From NCBI GenBank assembly GCA_000697475.1, contig JNEU01000836.1:186001-250000 (forward strand): a stretch of 64,000 bases of DNA, in the 5' to 3' direction. This DNA is from Lichtheimia corymbifera B2541 (taxonomy: Eukaryota > Mucoromycota > Mucoromycetes > Mucorales > Lichtheimiaceae). The notes below the pieces were generated by a model. It worked only from the letters and a program-made list of their open reading frames with translations. It had not been told where the DNA came from and did not search any database. Below, in pieces: positions 1 through 12,073 of this stretch. Every line of letters starts with the position of its first letter. Within the stretch, counting starts at the first letter, position 1. The translations under genes were made by a program, and so were the position numbers.

Positions 1-1657
1 AAGCAATGACCATCATGTACCTATTTGATTACAATCAACCTTGGCTAGCTTTATGTGATCATCTTTTTTTCTGATGATAAGCACACCAAGCATTCGATCA
101 CCCTCTGCCTGTGGATGAACGCTGGCATAAAAAAACAAAGATACCGTATCGCTCATCTCCTTGTTATATACATCTCTTTGTATTGTAATGGGTCATATCA
201 GCACCTAATGTCATGCGATATAGCTAGCTTTTGGATGTTGAGGAGAAGGCGCACTATGGAAAAGCCAAATAGGGATCATTGTTGAAATATAGTATTGTTA
301 CTCGCGTGAGGTTTCGCGTGCTCATGGTTCCAGCACTATGCTCCTTGAACAGAGCATACGCTTAAATGGTCATCGTGTGCAATACAAAACTATTTTTGGA
401 AGAGGTATGTATATGACCATAAAGCTAGACTGAGTTGTCAGGGAGCCCATACTGTCAACGCCTTTTGAATTTCCTGCTCCTTGGTAATCTTGCTCTATCG
501 CCCGGTCCTCGGATGTTCTTTAACAAAATTGAAATCTGGGTAATAAATGCTACTGGGATAGTAGACTACATGTTGCTAAATGCAAACCCATGGGTTATGT
601 AATCAATTGATACACCAAAAAGTTGTTCATTCGGGTTATCCAATATGTGTGCTTGTGAAATTGAAGGCTCCTTCTTAAGATGGTCCTCTAGTCGCATATG
701 CAGGGAAAAGCTGGCCGCCCATAGATTATTTTAGCGTTGACAATGACATGCTATGGATCATCCAATGGTCTTATGTTATGTAAATGCCATTGATGTCTTA
801 CCACTGACAACCATACATAATTGTATGTGTGACAGGGCGTGTATATACGTGATCCAATATATGCAGGTGTACCCACTTTCCATGGCCTTGGTTGTGTGAT
901 AAAGACCGATTGCGGAATCGGTGGCCTAATTTCATGATATACAACTTGATGCTATGCATTGCTTGACGTTGCTATGCAACACATAGGGATGTCAACTCCT
1001 TGCTGACAACAATACCTAAATATAAAAAGCCAATGGCCATTACAACAATAATCACTTGCCCCACGCCATAAGCAATTGCATCTCGGGAAAACTCGAATAC
1101 CCCCCCCCCACCTTGATGGAAATATGAGGAGGCGTATGCCGTACATGGACAATTTGTGGTCTTACTATTATTATCCCATAAACGATGGCTCCCTCCTCTT
1201 CTTCCGCTTGCCAAACTTAAACCCCATTTTTAAGCTTGTGTTACCGTGGTAATCTATGCTGTGCGACTCGAATGGATAAACTTAAAGTTCAACATGAGAC
1301 CAAAAGATTTTATTTGTTAACACAAACATACGAATCATAGTAAGAAAGCAATCCAGAAAGAACATAAGATGAGCGTAAAAGAGATATGCAATTGATGTTA
1401 TGGTATATAGGTATATGAGTAATGGTAAAGTAGACAGCGGAGGGAGGAGGAAATGGCTAGTAGTGGTAGAAGAGAGAAAATGCATGATGATGCCATTGGA
1501 TGATGCTGGGTGTGTGTATGTGTAAAGCTTGAAAAGATGCTAGCGATTTGGTAATTGGGGCGTATGATAGATTGGAGGGATAAAGCAAGGATCAATTGGG
1601 GTTAGGTCTAATGACAAGAAACGAGTGATTGGAATGATTCATGGTATTATCGTCACA
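1..1657. other. No supported gene
   Basis: I see no recognisable coding exon here. A minus-strand frame at 972-1214 ends in a hydrophobic stretch but has no ATG start and no recognised partner exon, so it is at most a relic. A run of eleven C bases lies near 1100. The rest is AT-rich single-copy sequence. Confidence 0.5.
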
Positions 1658-1873
1658 TCAACGATATCTTCGTGCGATCGTGTAAGAATATCCACTGCAC
1701 ATGAGGATAAGCTGGGAGGTGTCAATGAAGATGGAGTGTCCACCAAAGGAAGGGCTGCTTTGAATCCAACTTGCTCCATTTTGCGACCAGAGTGCTTCAA
1801 TGGTTTGTTGTGTGTAGCGATCAAGAGGTGCCCAAGCTGATCCGGCATTATAAACCCATTCAATGGCAGCCAT
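1658..1873 (-). CDS. Small WWE-domain protein
   Basis: The frame from the ATG at 1873 (good context, AAAACATGG) encodes 71 residues that are almost entirely one WWE-like domain: an opening ExWVYN, a central W..L.....Q.IE, and a closing FIDTSQL...CSG...IARR. WWE domains bind poly-ADP-ribose or mediate contacts in ubiquitin and ADP-ribose signalling proteins, usually as one module of a larger protein. A stand-alone copy is unusual. The same frame runs upstream without a stop for 28 codons encoding a signal-peptide-like hydrophobic segment, but between that segment and the only upstream in-frame ATG (1967) lies a TGA at the third codon. The gene could therefore be a short intracellular WWE protein, or a secreted one whose start was broken. 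The domain call rests on pattern alone. Confidence 0.5.
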   Translation of the reverse strand: MAAIEWVYNAGSAWAPLDRYTQQTIEALWSQNGASWIQSSPSFGGHSIFIDTSQLILMCSGYSYTIARRYR

Positions 1874-1986
1874 GTTTTTGCTGTGCTGGTTTTGAGACGT
1901 GGTGGATGAAATAGAAAGAAGAATTGTGATGATGGTTGTGAGTCTAACAAGACACAAAGATCAAAGCATGGAATGAATGTCTGGTT

Positions 1987-1994
1987 CTTTTATA
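1987..1994 (-). promoter_or_regulatory. TATA box of the WWE gene
   Basis: TATAAAAG on the minus strand lies about 115 bases before the ATG at 1873 and about 20 bases before the upstream ATG at 1967. This spacing allows a transcript that includes either the short start or the upstream signal-like region. Confidence 0.35.
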
Positions 1995-3682
1995 ATAACG
2001 CCGGTGGTGATGGATGATATTGAGAGCGAGTTATAATTAACCCAGAGAAGCATGGCTTGAGTTTTTTTTTTTCTCGGGTACCATGGCTGACTCGTTGGCT
2101 GATTGAAATAGTGGCTGCATATGCAACGGTGGGAGATAACCTGCCAATTGCTGGTATGTGTGTATATGCGTGACGGCGTGTGCGAGTGTGTGAGAGAGAG
2201 CGCCACTTGAGCCTAAAGAGCCGTGTGTGTCTGAGAAACATGGTACGAAGATGTTCCTTGGTGATCGGATTAGGGGGCTCAGGTAATCATGTTTTAGCTT
2301 TTGTGTCGCGTATGGCATCATGCTGGTCTTCGCGTGAAACCCAGGGCGCGGGGAGGTTGCTAAATTTATCTGTGGCGCCCAGCTTGTACCTTCTTTGTAC
2401 AACATAAAATGGCCATTCCTTCAGCGGGGATTCACTCTCATCCACTCGTCTTACTTGTATCCCTTGTATTTGATTGTACTGTGTTCTATGTATAGATACA
2501 CTTGGGAAATGAATGTAAGCATATCATGCTTGTTTAAAGCCACGATCTTGCGCCTGATAAACTCAAATAACACGCATCCATCTACTCATTGTTTTCGCTC
2601 CTTCTTGGATGTACCTTGATGTAATGTGATATTACAAGTTCGTCAATCCATACAGGTCATGGTTCATGATACAAAAAACAATAGCTATCAAGTAGCATAC
2701 ATCATTGTCCAAAAGGACCAATGGTATCCAATGACACCTTGCGTGACCCATACCCATTAGTATTTTCTGGAAGCTTTGTGATTTGGGCTTATCGTCATAT
2801 ACCGCACAGGTCACCGAATGCACGGTGTCCATTACAACCATCATCATCTTGTCCAACAGCTAAACCACTTTTTTTTTGTAACCAAACGAGCCTGTTGAAG
2901 TAACCTACCGAGGAAACCTAATCCTATTGATGCGGCTGTACCAATAATATTCAGTAGAGCTTATACAGCTGACCTTGGGCTTGTCTCATCTAGTCGAAAG
3001 CATGTAATCAATGTATGGCAAGGAGACGTGGCGCACGTATCACAGTGTCCAATGTTTGAGCGACTTTATGATGACGCCCGAATGTCTGGTCAATTTTACC
3101 AAACTAATGAGGGTACATGTTGTACTCCTCTTCTTGGAGAGAGTGCTATTAATGGTTACGAGGTCATTGCAGGATCCTACCTAGAGGATGCCTGTGTCGT
3201 GTCATATCAAAACCTACTGCTTCCCTTGTGCACTAAAAACTATATGTCATATTGCTGAACAACAATCACAGCCTGCCATGGTCTTGGGTCAACCATAACT
3301 TGCTGATTATGATCGAGAAACATTGGGGTGAACAAGGCAACACGGCAGATTTCTATTAAAGTGTCACTATGTACGAGGAAGATGATGATGTTGCTCCAAT
3401 GAAAGAGACAACGGTCACTATAGCAACCAAGTACAACAATGGTGGATGGCCTTTACTGGCGCATAGTGTTTGAGGGTTGGATGCCACTTTATTTTGGTAC
3501 GCTATCATTTGGGCATGGTGACATTCATGTCATATAATCAAATACGTTGTATCTTAGAAGGATACAGAAGAAGGGCTTCTTGTATAATAATACGTACTGT
3601 ACCACTCAGTCATTCCACTGATGTAAACGAACCATCCAATATATATCTGACATGGTTACTTTATTCCATCTAACAACAATGA
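1995..3682. other. No supported gene
   Basis: Several open frames of 60-120 codons overlap on both strands, but none carries a recognisable domain or convincing splice pattern. A short poly-T tract lies near 2061. The plus-strand frame at 3028-3258 has mixed composition and might be a decayed gene fragment, but I cannot name it. Confidence 0.45.
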
Positions 3683-4813
3683 CTATGGTAATTCTTTTTG
3701 TGCCTCGCCATGCTCTATTGCTTCCAAAGGGTTGAGGATCCTGCCTTCAATTTGGTCAACAAGTTGATCACCGATATGCTTGACGTCCGCCTGATCACGT
3801 CCCACAACGCTGACGACGACTCTTGTGCCATCTTCCGTCACTCCCCATTTTGGATAGCTGCCAATCTTTAGGTTTTTCTTGTCCACTTGTTTCTGGAGTT
3901 CTGAGAGACAAGGAGCAATTTCGCCCTCTGGAAGTTTGGTCGCCACTTGTACTCGATAATATCTTCCCATGCCACCTTTTTCATCCACCAAGCGATCGAA
4001 TCGAGGTCGCAAAAGAGTAATGAGGCGTTCAAACAAACGGGGTATGCCTGGGAGGATATGGATATTGCTGTTCACCACCACGACGGGTACCCAAAGCTCT
4101 TCAGGATTGGTGCGTATAATCTCTGCTGGATAAGGGAATATAGCCATTCTTTTCCTCGCCTCGGTCAGCTCCCAGTGGACTATCTTGGGTCGCATCACCT
4201 TCTCCATAGCAACACAGGTATCGTTGTCGAGTTTAAGGTCCAATGAATAGGCACGGGCAATCGCTTCATAACTGCATCATGGATAATTCATATTAATGCA
4301 TTGTCGTTTCCTTGATAGATAACAACCCCATCACTTGCCTGATATCATCATGTGTTGGACCTATTTGTTACCGTTTAATATATATTGTACATGTGGTTGC
4401 AAGGGTCGGGTGACTGAACTCACCAATCCCACCACTGGTAAATACCAAATCATGCTGACTGGAGAGACGAGTGACAGTTCCAGCAATAGCGCCATAATCA
4501 TCACCAACCACTTCGATACGCTTTAGGTCAATCCCACAATCGAATAAATACTTTGCTATGTTCGAGTGATAAAGGGTGAATAGACGAATGGATATATGAG
4601 TTTCCACGCGTGTTTCATACCAAGGAAATGCGAGTTGGAGTCTTTGGTCTTGCCATTGAGGATCTCGTCGCCAATGATACAACAAGCAGCTGTAACGGGC
4701 GTTGGCGTGATTGTATTCTGGGTAGCGTGGCTCATGGTACGAGTTGAACGTACAATTGCAAGGGAATGAGAATATCGGCTGCGTGCTGCTACTGCTCGTA
4801 ACGTGGAAAGCAT
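3683..4813 (-). CDS. MoaB/Mog (molybdopterin-binding) domain protein, CinA/FLAD1 N-terminal-like
   Basis: Four exons (4813-4621, 4555-4424, 4360-4339, 4271-3683) join in phase to 311 residues. Residues 1-35 are Arg/Ser/Ala-rich like a mitochondrial presequence, and the domain begins with IIGDEILNGK at 46-55. The hallmark GGIGPTHDDIS at about 106-116 spans exons 2 to 4. This is the molybdopterin-binding fold shared by MoaB/Mog, CinA and the N-terminal part of animal FAD synthase. Stand-alone copies in fungi resemble the FLAD1/CinA branch, where hydrolysis of FAD or related nucleotides is proposed, so a true molybdenum-cofactor role is uncertain. Exon 3 is only 22 bases, and the intron after it starts with GC (AG|GCAAGT). 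The upstream neighbour ATG101 is divergent, 134 bases away. Confidence 0.9.
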
Positions 4814-4947
4814 TGGAGAAAGAGAGCAAGTGACACAGACACCGCCAAGTTGTTCCGCATGATGATCGCTCTGGAGTCCTCTCCTTCCCAAAGCCAACTT
4901 GACCACCTTTTTCCTTTTTCCTTTACCCTTTTCCGCTCTCTTAGAAT
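4814..4947. promoter_or_regulatory. Shared divergent promoter, MoaB/Mog gene and ATG101
   Basis: Only 134 bases separate the two start codons, so both promoters must overlap or be one bidirectional promoter. The stretch is rich in A/G on the minus strand. I see no clear TATA box. Confidence 0.6.
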
Positions 4948-6140
4948 ATGACAACCAATGCTCAGGAATTCAACATTGAAATGGTACCCAACACTTTAGT
5001 CAACCTATTCTTGAACGTCCAACTAACAGCATACACACCTTGTATCTCTCTCCCGCAGACCTCTGTCCCAAAAGAACACGTCAAGGACGTCCTTCGAGGT
5101 ATCATCTACCTACATTCGCATTCAATTCAACAATAGTAATCGATAGTCCACTAGCGCTCTTACACTCAATCTTCTTCCATCGGCTACTTGTAAACGTTGC
5201 TCCCCGAGAACTGCGGTTTCTGGATACAACAGTGGTTCGTATTTATCACCCTTCCTTTGAGTACTCCCCTTTTCAAGCATCCTCACATGCAACCTTGGGC
5301 TCACATGCTGCGATCGAGAATTTAGGCAACAACTGATAATCGAGAAGTGGATCATCTTATCGAACAACGAGCTACGGAGTTTTTCCAGACCATCTCCTCG
5401 AACAATGCAAGGCAGGGCAAGGTAATAAGGGAGACATGATCAATGATTGTATATTGAAACCAAGTCATACTAGATAGCAGTATTATTCTACGAACAACGA
5501 GATAAGAAGATTTGGTATCCATTTTCCAAGGCCAAGGAGCTTGTATGTTGGGAACGATGGGCTATCACTATCAATTTGGCGCAGCCGCAATCGGATTTAG
5601 GTATGTTATTATTGTTACCCATTGGGAAGGAAAAGGTCAATTGGATTGAATCATTGTTTGTCGTGTAGAACGACAACGATCGCTGCGGTCGGTGGAACAC
5701 CAATTATCACAATGCCTATTGGATATACTGCGCTGTGCCAATGATCATAAGGAGCATATCCCATCGATCAAGACCATAGAAGGCAATCCCTTTCCATATC
5801 ACGTAAGTAGTCATGGATGCGAACACGTATAAGCATAAAGTGACGCTGATTGTTTTATATACAGATAGCTATCCTTACTCAATCCGAATCCTGGGGTGCA
5901 ATGATAAGACGATTATTGGTGACAGATGCTCCGGCGACAGCAGGGACGGAGACCGATACAACAAACGCACCTATATCACCCACCATCGGTCCAAGTCAAC
6001 AACGAGGAGGAGGAGGAGGCGGTGCAACTAACTTTGGTGGAGATGGAATGGCTCGACCTGTACCTGGAAGCAGCAACAGCGGCGGCAATACAAGTGGTCA
6101 TCAAAGTCCATCATCAAGAAGCCCAAGGAGATTTGAGTGA
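4948..6140 (+). CDS. ATG101: Autophagy-related protein 101 (ATG101)
   Basis: Seven exons (4948-4983, 5059-5098, 5155-5234, 5326-5421, 5474-5600, 5669-5802, 5865-6140) give 262 residues. ATG101 is a HORMA-fold subunit of the Atg1/ULK1-ATG13 complex that starts autophagosome formation. Matches to the animal protein run the full length: a helix with VKDVLRALLHSIFFHR, then RELRFLDTTV, a helix REVDHLIEQ, the strand FYEQRDKKIWYPFS, the CWERWAI strand, and a final MIRRLL helix. The WF-finger position reads W-Y-P-F (98-101), so a tyrosine takes the usual tryptophan place next to the proline. After the conserved helix there is an unusual Gly/Ser/Thr-rich tail of about 80 residues. The donor of intron 3 (GTTCGT) is weak but is the only join that keeps family length. 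Confidence 0.93.
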
Positions 6141-7427
6141 TCGTTCTTCACACACACTACCAAGCGTAAATTGATACCTCCATTTAGATAGATGCCAAGT
6201 TTCCCCCTCTCCCTTCTCCCACCGAATATATTTTTCACGTCCCACTGTAATCATTTTGTATAGAAACCATCCCCCAACACAATGCCTGTTTATTATCTAA
6301 ATCGTTCTCTACCACCACTGTGAATATATAGTCACTCTTTTAAACATTACACCCAAATCCTTAGAAATGGTTCTGCTGCAGAAAGCGATTTGATTTGTTG
6401 CCAGTGACACTCATGACTTGATATAAGAAGCAGTTATAGCACCCTGGGGTGTTGGTGGAAACACTTGCATGAATACACCATACTTATTCAAACCCAGATG
6501 ACCATTTTGTTGCCAACAATGGCAGTATGTAGGCTAGCTAAGATGCCGTGATAGCAGGTTGCTAGTATCATTGCTTTCGGTTATGTCGATTCATGTAAGG
6601 GTAATCAACACAGCTAAGCTCTTCAAACGTGTTACTAATGAAGACCACAATATCCGGTTATGACACCATTTCACCGGGTGCATGCATCATACCCAACAAA
6701 CATTTATCATTCTTTGTGATCACAAGAATAACCAACACCCGCCATCTATCATATTGCTCTTTGATTGCTGACACCTTCAAAACCCTTAGCAAGTACCACG
6801 GCAGAATAATGGTGATCATTGTTTTCCTCCTTCATTGTCTTGGTGGTCATTGTGGTATGTATTCAGCTCTATTACGAAGGTAAAACTTGATCATCCAGCC
6901 TGATGAAGCACATACTCCCATACTTTTGATGGAGCTGCCTTCCAAGTCACATGCAAAGTTGGATTAGGCGGCGTATTTTATCGCAGCTGGCATAGTTTCA
7001 ACATCACTACATTCACTTGATGCAATTGAAAACACACTCAACCCTCTTTCCACCTTTTATCGCAATCAACTCAAAAGTATGCAAGCGACCAGCGTGGTGA
7101 GTATCGAAAACCAACAACCCGTGGCCACGTGTAATCCCAGTCCTGACACCTTTTTCACGCCAGTAAGAAAAAAAGCAACGAAGGATAATCGTCCAAGATA
7201 GTGCTTTGGGTATTGTTTGATGTTGTTTGCTATATTTCACTGTGTCATTTGTCACTTGTATCGATATAAAGTTCATATTGCTCTAAAATGCATAATTGGT
7301 TGTTCGGAGTCGTGTCACTGCTTTGTTTTTTCTCACGCGCTGTTGCATAAAGAAAATGGGCGTCGCGCTCGCTCTCTCTTTTTTTTTTTCATTCTCTTCT
7401 CCACACACAAACACACACACACACACT
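6141..7427. other. Intergenic, no supported gene
   Basis: This holds the ATG101 3' end and the dihydropteridine reductase promoter. I see no coding exon with a recognisable product. AT-rich and unremarkable apart from a CA-repeat tract just before the next start codon. Confidence 0.5.
7401..7427. repeat. CA dinucleotide repeat in the 5' leader of the next gene
   Basis: A run of CA units ends a few bases before the ATG at 7428, preceded by a T/C-rich tract from about 7375. Such pyrimidine and CA tracts are common in the 5' leaders of genes in this window. Confidence 0.7.
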
Positions 7428-8496
7428 ATGAGCCATCTTGCAGTTTACGGTGGTGCAGGTGCGTTGGGTCGTGCACTTGTTACTTATTTCAAAGAACGCG
7501 GCTTTGTAAGCATATACAACACATTGCGTCCCACCTACAACGTTCTCTTGCTCATGCCAACATAGTCTGTCACCAACATTGACCTGGTAGAAAATGCAGC
7601 AGCACAACACAACATGCTCGTCAATGCCAAGGCACCATTGCCAGAACAAGCATCCCAAATTGAATCGTCTATTACCAAGGTGCTTCAAGGCCAAAAGCTC
7701 AAAGCTCTGTTTTGTGTCGCTGGTGGATGGGCTGGTGGAAACGCAGCAAGCCCAGGTACGCGTATAAAGCATATATATGACAAGCTTGTATTGTGTCTAA
7801 TGTATTATAGACTTTATCAACAGCGCTGATCTCATGTGGAAACAATCGGTGCAGTCGTCCTTAGTCTCTGCACAACTTGCTTCACGTCATTTGGACAGGT
7901 AAGAAACAACAAAGGAGACAATGCAGAAAAGGATGCTCATGGTTTATTTCTTTAGCAATGGTCTTTTGGTTCTTACAGGCGCTCTTCCAGCAGCTGAAGG
8001 TGCTACTCCTGGTTAGTATTGTATACGGGATAAAGCAAGGAGGAAATCACTCAATGGTGTTGTTGTGGTTATATCAGGTATGATTGGTTATGGTATCGCC
8101 AAGGCTGCCGTTCATCATCTTGTCAAGGATCTCGCTGCTAAAGGAGGTGGTCTTCCTGATTCATCCAAAGTGATTGGTCTTTGCCCGTAAGTTCGGTTGA
8201 TATGTGGGATCAAGATATGGGAATGTTTATTCATTCATGGTGCGTTGCCTTATAGTGTCACCTTGGATACACCTGGCAATAGACAAGGTATGCCCAGTGC
8301 CGATTTCTCTTCATGGACCCCTCTTGAGACGATAGCCAAGTAAGTCACTGCAATGATCCCCCTTTTATAACAAAGACTCAACCCATTCCATAGGCAATTA
8401 CATGCGTACACCACGGGTGACATCCAAGTGACCAATGGTAGTTTAGTTGAGATCAAGACCAAGGCTGGAGAAACTACTTTTAAGGAATTCCAGTAA
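7428..8496 (+). CDS. QDPR: Dihydropteridine reductase (quinoid-type, SDR family)
   Basis: Seven exons (7428-7505, 7566-7755, 7811-7898, 7956-8011, 8078-8186, 8256-8339, 8394-8496) encode 235 residues, close to the animal enzyme (about 244). It reduces quinonoid dihydrobiopterin to tetrahydrobiopterin with NADH, in the cytosol. The Rossmann motif VYGGAGALG lies near the start. The family-specific [11 protein letters not shown], the DLMWKQS motif and the catalytic Tyr142-xxx-Lys146 ([10 protein letters not shown]) follow, then [10 protein letters not shown] and [10 protein letters not shown]. These last blocks separate it clearly from other short-chain dehydrogenases. Its presence implies recycling of tetrahydrobiopterin for an aromatic amino-acid hydroxylase, a pathway known in Mortierella-type fungi but absent from yeast. 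Confidence 0.96.
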
Positions 8497-9100
8497 AAAG
8501 TTTATTTTGTATGCAATGGAGAAAGGGTGTCAATCTATATGCAAGTGATGATGGGTTAGGGTGATTCTTTTGTCATTGTTTCAAGGCTGGCTTTGCCATG
8601 CATGGTTTATATACAAATATATATATTTACATCCATTTTCCTCATTGGTATTGTTGTTTTTGGCCTTCAGATATTGTGCTTGAGACTACATATTAAAGTT
8701 GCAAAAAGAAGTAAATCGAGGCGGATGCGGATACTTATGTTACCTACACCTTTCTAAGTGGCAGGTGGATATATCAGCTGTTGATTTTCCATTATGTACT
8801 TCGACTCATGCCTGACCACTTTATCAGTTTGATGCATCATGACCACAATTCCCACCCCCACTCACGTATAAACAAGGGTATTGCGCCGACTCTATCATGC
8901 GCATTGCATTCTACTTGAAACGTCAATGACTTTGGTAAGTCTCAAGGATAGTCTTTATGTGTTCCCCAAATGAAGGTATTTATGCATTGATATTTCCTGT
9001 AGCTCACATCATTGCTTTACCACTTGAAGTACTCATTGGTGCCTAATGACATTTGGCTGTGTTTCCTTGATGAACCCTTTAGGGTAGGTATAACTATCAT
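8497..9100. other. Intergenic, no supported gene
   Basis: Contains the 3' end of the reductase gene, with T-rich stretches and ATATAT runs near 8615. No coding exon recognised. Confidence 0.5.
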
Positions 9101-9339
9101 TTATATATTTAAAGGATGCTTAAACTGATGGGTAATTGAGACTCCTTTGTAGGTGACAAAAGTACATGCATGAGTGTCAGTCTCCAACGTTGCTGCAATC
9201 TTCTGGAACTGACGTTCCATTGTCCCACACAATTGACTCAGCGCCTGGACCTGGTTCGTGATGTTGTTCAACTTCCCCCAAGCTTTTCTTTCAGAATCGT
9301 AAAGATGTGTTGGGCCACCGTGTCCTCCCAAGTGTCCAT
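9101..9339 (-). CDS. Candidate small coiled-coil protein, frame interrupted
   Basis: Starting at the ATG at 9339, one frame reads MDTWEDTVAQHIFTILKEKL and then hits TGA. From about the same point an adjacent frame continues as LNNITNQVQALSQLC followed by a helical, glutamine-rich stretch through about 9160. The two pieces together look like one short helical protein, as in small kinetochore or BLOC/DASH-type subunits, but no ordinary intron joins them. Either the sequence has a small insertion or deletion near 9285, or the gene is broken. I cannot name the family. Confidence 0.3.
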
Positions 9340-10175
9340 GGATAATAACGAGCAATTCTCCCTGGATGTATCCACCATATGTAATCGTTTATGCAATGGG
9401 ACGACCCGGTATCAGCGGATCGCACAAGAAATGCATCCGTGCAGTGGTATGGTTCTTCTTCGAAAGGAATCATCGTCACTCACGACTTGATGGACCTCCA
9501 GGATTATGGGCGTTCCAAAAATCAGGAAAAGAAAAGCCGCCATATCAGACCAATGCAGGCTGCAGTAGAAAATGTCACCTAATCCAACTTTGCCGATGCA
9601 TCTCGAAAGCAGCTACATCAAAATGAATGTCAGTATGTGCTTCATCAAGCAAGAGGATTAGATTTTACCTTTATAAAGAAGCCCGAATAATAAATCACAA
9701 TGACCGTGACCACGACAATGAAAGCAGAATAACAATGAAACGCTAAAGACCATCACAAGAATGAGTACATGGATCATTTCCAAATTGTGATCATCCAGCA
9801 CGATATGTATGTACCTCGTCAACTTGGGCTTTGAAAATGCCAGCAATCAAAAGCGATATGAAAGAAATGTGTGGGAATCAAATGGTGCGCGACAACATCC
9901 TTATATATGTACATAGTAGGCGTGGGTATTTCTTCTGTGACCACAATGGGTGATGAAATGCTTGTTGGGAATGATGGATTGTTGGGGCCACCTCCACCAG
10001 TGATGTATGTCTAACGGGCCTTGTGATTGATTGTTCATGCATAAATCAGGACCTTCAAGTAAAACGACGCACTGATGATCAAATAATGACATACGTGCTA
10101 TCCAAGTCATCAATGATAAATCCAATGAGGTTTATTGTGGTGTGTATGCAATGGTGGTGCAGGGAGGATATCAAT
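9340..10175. other. Intergenic, no confident gene
   Basis: A plus-strand frame at 9391-9582 has coding-like composition but no recognised domain. The rest, including the 3' flank of the Vac7-like gene, shows nothing I can support. Confidence 0.4.
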
Positions 10176-12073
10176 CTATACAAGGGATGATGATGGTGAT
10201 GATGGGTCAGGGTCTTTAGGACAATAAGCTTCATCAGGCTTCTTATCAGAAACGGTGCCAGTAGTAGGATCGACATGAGCGACATTACAAATAGCTGTGG
10301 ATTGTGGGTATAAGGCAACATAGGGTATCGAGGTATATTTGAGGATGCCACGAGTGACGAGGCCATAAGGATAACGGATGAGACGTGACCATCGTTCAGC
10401 ACCACTCTTATCAGCGCCAGGTGATTTGATACGAATTTGAGAGATGGCTGTGGATGGATTGCCTGTCATAAACGTGGGTGGAAAAGAAAGAGGTTCATCA
10501 AAATGATAAAAGCTTCCAAGATATTCTGCAGGATCAGCCGTGATGGTGAGGGTGTCGTTGTTGTTGCTGCTGCTGCTGCTGCTGCTGATGGCATTGTCAA
10601 GAGGAACAAGCGAGCTAAAGGCAAAGACTGCAATATCCGATTGAGCAATGCGTACGGTCCACCAATTCCAGTTGTTGGCATGTACTTGCAAATCAAAGAT
10701 AAGCTCTTTATCGGAGGCAAGGACCCGGCCCAGTTCCACAGACATGTCAGTCAGGGGTGTGGCACGATACACCGTTACCAAAAAGAAAAATAAAATAGCC
10801 ACCAAGAACCCAAATGATAGATTGATACACCATCTCCTACTATAAAGATGATGTTATTCGTCATCTCTTTTTGACCCCTATAAACTTGCTTACCACCACG
10901 ATTGACGTTTGGAAGATAATCGTGATTGACGACCCACACGTAACAAAGGTAAGGCTTCATCATCGTCACTGGTGTATCCTCCATCACGGTTATTGTATAT
11001 ATTGATACGATTGCGCCGAGGTGAATGATGTCTGGAAAGGAAAGCGGTAGGATGATCATGATGATGCTTTGAAGAGCGATGATGATGATGATGATGATGT
11101 GGATGGTCAATCACATGGTTTCTTAATTTGGGACGATGCTCGGGTGGAAGCCAATTATTGTTGAGCCAAGGGTTCTTGTTGTGTTGAGTAGGCATCGTAT
11201 GAATACGGTACAGGAACGGGCGTTCAGGTACCCCACTCGTTGATCGTGTGGCATTGTCGTATGGATAAACATAGCGTTCATTCTCATCCGAATCTACTCC
11301 CTCTCTTTGTTAAAAGAATGAACCCTCTCTTTCTCTCATAAAAGTTACCTTCCACATTATAAACGGCATCAATCAGGTTACGATGAAACACTTCAGAAGG
11401 ACTAGCACTACCATGCATGGGCGGAGGACGTCGCCGTTTCTTGGTGTTACTCAATCTTCGACTCTTGTTACGGTCACTCTAATATGCATGTCAGTGGCAC
11501 TTGTACCCATCACGTATATATACGCCTACGTACCTCACTACCCATATCAGTCATACTGGGATAATAACCTCCACCTCCTCCCGTGGTAGATGTGGATGAA
11601 AAAGTAGCTGGATACCGGCCCTCAGCTGATGATGATAATATGGATTCATCCGGGACTCCATGATTTAAAGATGACTGTATCGAAAAAGGATCCTCGGATG
11701 CAAGAGGTGGTGGAAGAGGTGAAGGTGAAGGGATCATCGTGGGTGAAGTACCACTTGTTGTGGGAGATATAAGCTGAGGTGGTTCAAAGCGCGCTTTTTC
11801 CACAGTGAGATTGCGATCAAAGTTGTTGGTCGATAGTAGATCGCGACTCAGTTGAGAAGGATACTTTTCATTGTGCAATGCAGGGAACTTGTTGATTAGC
11901 GGTTGTCGTTTTTGAGACGTGGATAGTTGTTGTGGTGAAGAGGAAGAAGAAGGAGATTGTTTTATCGTGGTCGTATCTTGCTGTTCATTGTCTGATGGTT
12001 GTGGTGGTGGAGAAGGTTGTTGTTCATCATCTTCGCCGTCGTCAAGGAGAGGAGGGTGATGGAACTCGTCCAT
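10176..12073 (-). CDS. VAC7: Vac7-like vacuolar segregation protein
   Basis: Four exons (12073-11534, 11478-11349, 11293 to about 10894, 10839-10176) join to about 577 residues. The N-terminal half is low-complexity and disordered (Pro, Ser, Gln). A basic patch (KKRRRPPP) is followed by NLIDAVYNVEDSDENERYVY, the conserved fungal Vac7 motif. A poly-His run near the middle of exon 3 comes from a GAT repeat. A single membrane segment at about 362-380 leads into the lumenal LEA-2-like domain, with VLASDKELIFDLQVHANN. Vac7 activates the Fab1 PI3P 5-kinase at the vacuole and so controls vacuole size and PI(3,5)P2 in osmotic stress. Exon 3 may be off by one base at its 3' end. Confidence 0.85.

Noticed and set aside
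10437..10793. Plus-strand frame with an alanine run
   Set aside because: Shadow of the Vac7-like exon; the run is the reverse strand of its serine repeat.
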